36,063 nt of DNA from Pelobacter sp. UBA6093 (GTDB lineage: Bacteria > Desulfobacterota > Desulfuromonadia > Desulfuromonadales > Syntrophotaleaceae), in NCBI GenBank assembly GCA_002435955.1, contig DIWZ01000006.1, forward strand, positions 213,788-249,850, given 5' to 3'. The notes below the pieces were generated by a model, which worked only from the letters and a program-made list of their open reading frames with translations, searched no databases and was not told the DNA's origin. The stretch's first letter is position 1, and each line of letters starts with the position of its first letter. Both the position numbers and the translations under genes were made by a program. Below, piece by piece: positions 33,540 through 36,063 of this stretch.

Positions 33540-34346
33540 ATGTTTTCCGAGGAACAAATCGAACGCTATTCACGCCATATCATCCTGAAAGAGGTCGGCG
33601 GCAAGGGCCAGAAACGGCTTCTGAACGGCAAGGTGCTTATTATCGGTGCCGGGGCACTCGGCTCCCCCGCCGCCTTGTACCTGGCAGCCGCCGGCGTGGG
33701 AATGATCGGGATCGCCGACTCGGATGTGGTGGAGTTGTCCAATCTGCAGCGCCAGATCATCCACCATTCCGGGGATCTTGGCATCGCCAAGGTGGAATCG
33801 GCGCGACAGAAGATGGAGGCTGTAAACCCGGATGTCAAGGTCAATACTCATCAGCTCTGGATCGGCGCGGACAATATCCTGGAGATCATCAGCAACTACG
33901 ACTTCGTGATCGACGGCACGGATAATTTCGCGGCCAAGTTTCTGATCAACGATGCCTGCGTCATGGCAGGCATCCCCTATTCTCACGCCGGTATTCTCCA
34001 TTTCATCGGCCAGACCATGACCATTCTGCCAAACCAGTCCCCCTGCTACCGTTGCGTTTTTCCCGAACCGCCGCCACCCAATACCATCCCCACCTGTTCC
34101 CAGGCTGGCGTAATCGGGGTTCTTCCAGGGGTTATCGGCTCCATCCAGGCCACCGAGGCCATCAAATTCCTTCTCGGCGTAGGGGAGCTGCTGACAGGCA
34201 GACTGCTGGTGTATGATGCCGAAGAGCTTGACTTTCAGACCGTGCCCTTCGACAGAAATCCGAACTGCCCCGTTTGCGGCGACAACCCCGTCATCACCGA
34301 TCTGCGGGACGAGCCGGAGGCGATGAACGTGTGCGATCTGGTGTGA
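33540..34346 (+). CDS. ThiF/MoeB/HesA family E1-like adenylyltransferase
   Basis: A 268-residue E1-like enzyme that normally adenylates the C-terminal Gly-Gly of a small sulfur carrier. Motifs: ERYSRHIILKEVGGKGQ start, GAGALGSPAALYLAAAGVG nucleotide site (about residues 36-54), D-x(6)-NLQRQIIH, and the catalytic-Cys loop TCSQAGVIGVLPG. Two zinc pairs follow, CYRC and CPVC. The start at 33540 is chosen because the protein then begins at the usual FSEEQIERYSRH and AGGGGAGAGG precedes it; upstream in-frame codons read through the promoter. It is followed by the sulfite reductase. No ThiS/MoaD-like carrier with a terminal GG is seen nearby. Confidence 0.92.
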   Translation: MFSEEQIERYSRHIILKEVGGKGQKRLLNGKVLIIGAGALGSPAALYLAAAGVGMIGIADSDVVELSNLQRQIIHHSGDLGIAKVESARQKMEAVNPDVKVNTHQLWIGADNILEIISNYDFVIDGTDNFAAKFLINDACVMAGIPYSHAGILHFIGQTMTILPNQSPCYRCVFPEPPPPNTIPTCSQAGVIGVLPGVIGSIQATEAIKFLLGVGELLTGRLLVYDAEELDFQTVPFDRNPNCPVCGDNPVITDLRDEPEAMNVCDLV

Positions 34347-34411
34347 AATAATTCAGACTCTTCAAATTCGCATCAGGCTGATTTTCCGAAGTTTTCATCG
34401 GGAGTTTTTAG

Positions 34412-35377
34412 ATGACTCAGAACAGTGGAAAAACCACGATCGATTTGAAAAACCTTAAAGCCGGGGGCTTCATCAAGGAGCTGGGCAAGGACCTGTTTAC
34501 CGTGCGACTGCGCGTACCGGGGGGCAGGATGTCGATCGAAAAGCTGAAGAAGATCGCCAAGGTGGCCGAAAAGTACGGCAGCGAAGGCGTTCATCTCTCG
34601 GTACGGCAATCGATTGAGCTGATCCACATCAACTTCAAGGACTTCGACGCGGTGGTGGAGGAATTGGCCGAGGTCGGGCAGGAGGTCGCCTCCTGCGGTC
34701 CGCGGCTGCGGGTGCCGGTGGCCTGCGGCGGCTGCGAGTACAATCCCAACGGCCTGATGGACACCCAGCAAGCCGCCCTGGAGGTCGACCGGGAGCTGTT
34801 CGGCTCGATGACCGGCCATCACAAGTTCAAGGTCGGCTTTTCCGGATGCCCCCACGATTGTCCGAAGGCGGCTATCAACGACGTCGGCTTCGTCGGTGCG
34901 GTGCGGCCTGAATGGAATGGAGAAAACTGCCTGACGTGCGGGCTCTGTAGCGGTGCCTGCCGTGAGGGGGCCATCGTTCCCGGGGAGGACCAACGACCGG
35001 TATTTTTGGCCGAAAACTGTCTTTATTGCGGAGACTGCGTCAAGCTCTGTCCGGCAGAAGCCTGGCATGTCCTGAAGAAAGGGTATGCGGTTTATGCCGG
35101 CGGCAAATGGGGACGACGACCCATGGTCGGTACCCTGATCGCCACTTTCCTCCCGGCCGACCAGGTGGTACCCATCATCCGGGAGATCCTCTCCTGGTAC
35201 CAGGAACAGGCCGAAGGCATGGGCCGGATCAGGCTCGGCGAAGTTCTGTTGCAGAAAGGGATCGAATCCCTCCTCGATCGGCTACGGACGACATTCCCGA
35301 ACTCTGTTAAACTGGAAACCACAGCCCCCACCGTCATCGATCGCCAGATTCGGGGGTTAAATAGTGCTGAGTGCTGA
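34412..35377 (+). CDS. small siroheme/4Fe-4S sulfite reductase-type protein
   Basis: A 321-residue protein of the small nitrite/sulfite reductase group. Residues about 10-165 are the siroheme/Fe-S domain with CX3C at 146-150 (SGCPHDC). The first cysteine pair is CX2C (Cys105/Cys108, CGGCEY) instead of the usual CX5C. Residues 173-213 carry two ferredoxin motifs, each CX2CX2CX3C (173/176/179/183 and 203/206/209/213). The last 100 residues contain no known domain that I recognise. The reaction is probably reduction of sulfite to sulfide or a sulfur-transfer variant. It lies between the ThiF-like and TusA-like genes and is read through into a short repeat at its 3' end (GLNSAEC). Confidence 0.88.
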   Translation: MTQNSGKTTIDLKNLKAGGFIKELGKDLFTVRLRVPGGRMSIEKLKKIAKVAEKYGSEGVHLSVRQSIELIHINFKDFDAVVEELAEVGQEVASCGPRLRVPVACGGCEYNPNGLMDTQQAALEVDRELFGSMTGHHKFKVGFSGCPHDCPKAAINDVGFVGAVRPEWNGENCLTCGLCSGACREGAIVPGEDQRPVFLAENCLYCGDCVKLCPAEAWHVLKKGYAVYAGGKWGRRPMVGTLIATFLPADQVVPIIREILSWYQEQAEGMGRIRLGEVLLQKGIESLLDRLRTTFPNSVKLETTAPTVIDRQIRGLNSAEC

Positions 35378-35437
35378 GGGGTGAGTGCTGAGGCAAAAAA
35401 CACAACCACTGACCACGAACAACTGACCACGGACCAA
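35363..35437. repeat. short degenerate repeats between the sulfite reductase and TusA genes
   Basis: Two adjacent repeat types: AGTGCTGAG-like units (35363-35393, three copies) and ACTGACCACG-like units (about 35408-35435, two copies). They include the last codons of the sulfite reductase gene and fill the gap to the TusA start. They encode no protein of their own. Confidence 0.7.
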
Positions 35438-35443
35438 TCAAAT

Positions 35444-35662
35444 ATGCAACCCATCGACCTGCGGGGCGTCTGCTGCCCGACAAACTTTGTTAAAGCCAAA
35501 CTGGCCATCGAAATGGCGGACGTTGGCGATGTCATCGAATTCTATCTCGATGACGGTGAGCCGGTGCAGAGTGTCTCGCGCAGCCTGAAAGGTGAAGGCC
35601 ACAAATTGCTGAGTCTGAAAAAGGCCGACGGCTATTACGTCCTTGAAGTGGAGGTTGCCTGA
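35444..35662 (+). CDS. TusA-like sulfur carrier protein
   Basis: A 72-residue protein of the TusA/SirA family, which accepts persulfide sulfur on a Cys and passes it on. The family start LDLRG-x-C-P is present as IDLRGVCCPTNFVKAKLAIE, with Cys11 before the Pro as the likely active residue and Cys10 adjacent. The second half (DVIEFYLDDGEPVQSVSRSLKGEGHKLL, YYVLEVEV) is typical. ATG 35444 is chosen because it starts at the family's usual point; a GTG at 35381 would add 21 residues encoded by repeat sequence. The two consecutive cysteines and the E1-like and sulfite reductase neighbours suggest a sulfur-relay role. Confidence 0.85.
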   Translation: MQPIDLRGVCCPTNFVKAKLAIEMADVGDVIEFYLDDGEPVQSVSRSLKGEGHKLLSLKKADGYYVLEVEVA

Positions 35663-35839
35663 CCTCAGGTACTCTTATCGCCTTTACAACCCAAGGATTC
35701 ACTCCCCCGTTAGGGCCGCCGATACCTGAATGTGGAACCGATGCTCTGCCACATTTAAACGACACCATCCCTCTTTGTTACCAAACGCATCGGTTTACGC
35801 TGTCCGCCGCGGCGAACAAACCAGGGGCGTCCATGGGAA
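35663..35839. other. non-coding stretch after the TusA-like gene
   Basis: About 180 bp without a supported gene, promoter or terminator. Open frames across it are short and have no ribosome-binding site. Confidence 0.55.
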
Positions 35840-35911
35840 TTACTTCCTCGCCACAATCATAACGCCCCCCGTCTTCCGTATTTACGCAGCCAATCCCGCT
35901 TGCACCATCAT
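35840..35911 (-). pseudogene. remnant of a methyltransferase C-terminus
   Basis: Read on the minus strand, this stretch gives VQAGLAA, a TAA stop, then IRKTGGVMIVARK and a stop. It aligns with the C-terminus of the methyltransferase pseudogene at 28580, IQQARLTAEIRKGEGFSVMFVARK, with Glu turned into the internal stop. Only this tail remains and a MITE copy begins 12 bp upstream of it. Confidence 0.7.
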
Positions 35912-35923
35912 CCTCCTAGGAGC

Positions 35924-36063
35924 CTGTCGGACTATCCATGAGCCGGCTGCAAATTCGGCTGTTTGGCCCATATTTCAGCTCCTTTTCGGCCCATAGCTAC
36001 GGCTATGAACCTTCAAACGAGCTAAAATCTGTTCTCAAACATCCAAATTTTCGCTTCGGCCCG
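35924..36063. mobile_element. 152-bp MITE family 1, partial copy at window end
   Basis: It starts with the same 14-bp end, CTGTCGGACTATCC (35924-35937), and matches the copy at 29143 almost base for base, with about nine differences. It runs off the window just before the right-hand inverted repeat would appear. Orientation is the same as the copy at 29143. Confidence 0.85.

Overview
The window is an ordinary bacterial chromosome segment. Gene content points to a strictly or largely anaerobic deltaproteobacterium of the Desulfuromonadia (Pelobacter/Syntrophotalea/Geobacter-like). This placement is an inference from the fused TatD/radical-SAM protein, the low-molecular-weight siroheme reductase, the multicopper oxidase/diheme cytochrome set and short dispersed repeats; no 16S gene is present to confirm it.

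Region 1 (1-6660, minus strand) is a protein-quality-control block. Reading in the direction of transcription it holds tRNA-His, tRNA-Leu, tig, clpP, clpX, lon and an HU gene with its own promoter. Region 2 (7171-13012, plus strand) starts at a near-consensus sigma70 promoter and carries tmk, holB, ricT (PSP1/YaaT) and metG, closely spaced or overlapping. After a strong terminator comes a TatD nuclease fused to a radical-SAM domain. Region 3 (13013-18301) is a patchwork of small genes: a short orphan protein, a DUF3135 protein, an unknown protein, an aldehyde dehydrogenase, a ferredoxin-like Fe-S protein, a DUF4242 protein and a lipoprotein. Most are separated by clear intrinsic terminators and by two copies of a small inverted-repeat element.

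Region 4 (18402-24816, minus strand) is a VanZ-like gene followed by an AddB-type Fe-S nuclease and an AddA-type helicase-nuclease, overlapping by a few bases each. Together they probably form the cell's RecBCD/AddAB-type double-strand-break repair enzyme. Region 5 (25067-32077) is a metal-handling accessory cluster rich in Met and His: a Spy/CpxP-like periplasmic protein, a multicopper oxidase that ends in an outer-membrane beta-barrel, a lipoprotein, a SHOCT membrane peptide with a frameshift, a BNR/Asp-box protein, a diheme Met-rich cytochrome c and a sterol-desaturase-type hydroxylase. A decayed methyltransferase and a 152-bp MITE lie in its middle.

Region 6 (32111-35662) is a sulfur-transfer cluster: a cysteine desulfurase on the minus strand, and a divergent set of E1-like ThiF/MoeB, siroheme/Fe-S sulfite reductase and TusA-like carrier behind a visible promoter. 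The window ends with a second remnant of the same methyltransferase C-terminus followed by a second copy of the MITE. Regions 5b-6 are therefore bracketed by a direct repeat of methyltransferase tail plus MITE, which suggests an acquired or rearranged segment.

The most unusual items are the oxidase/beta-barrel fusion, the altered siroheme cysteine motif, the carrier-less E1/TusA sulfur cluster, and the paired methyltransferase/MITE repeat.
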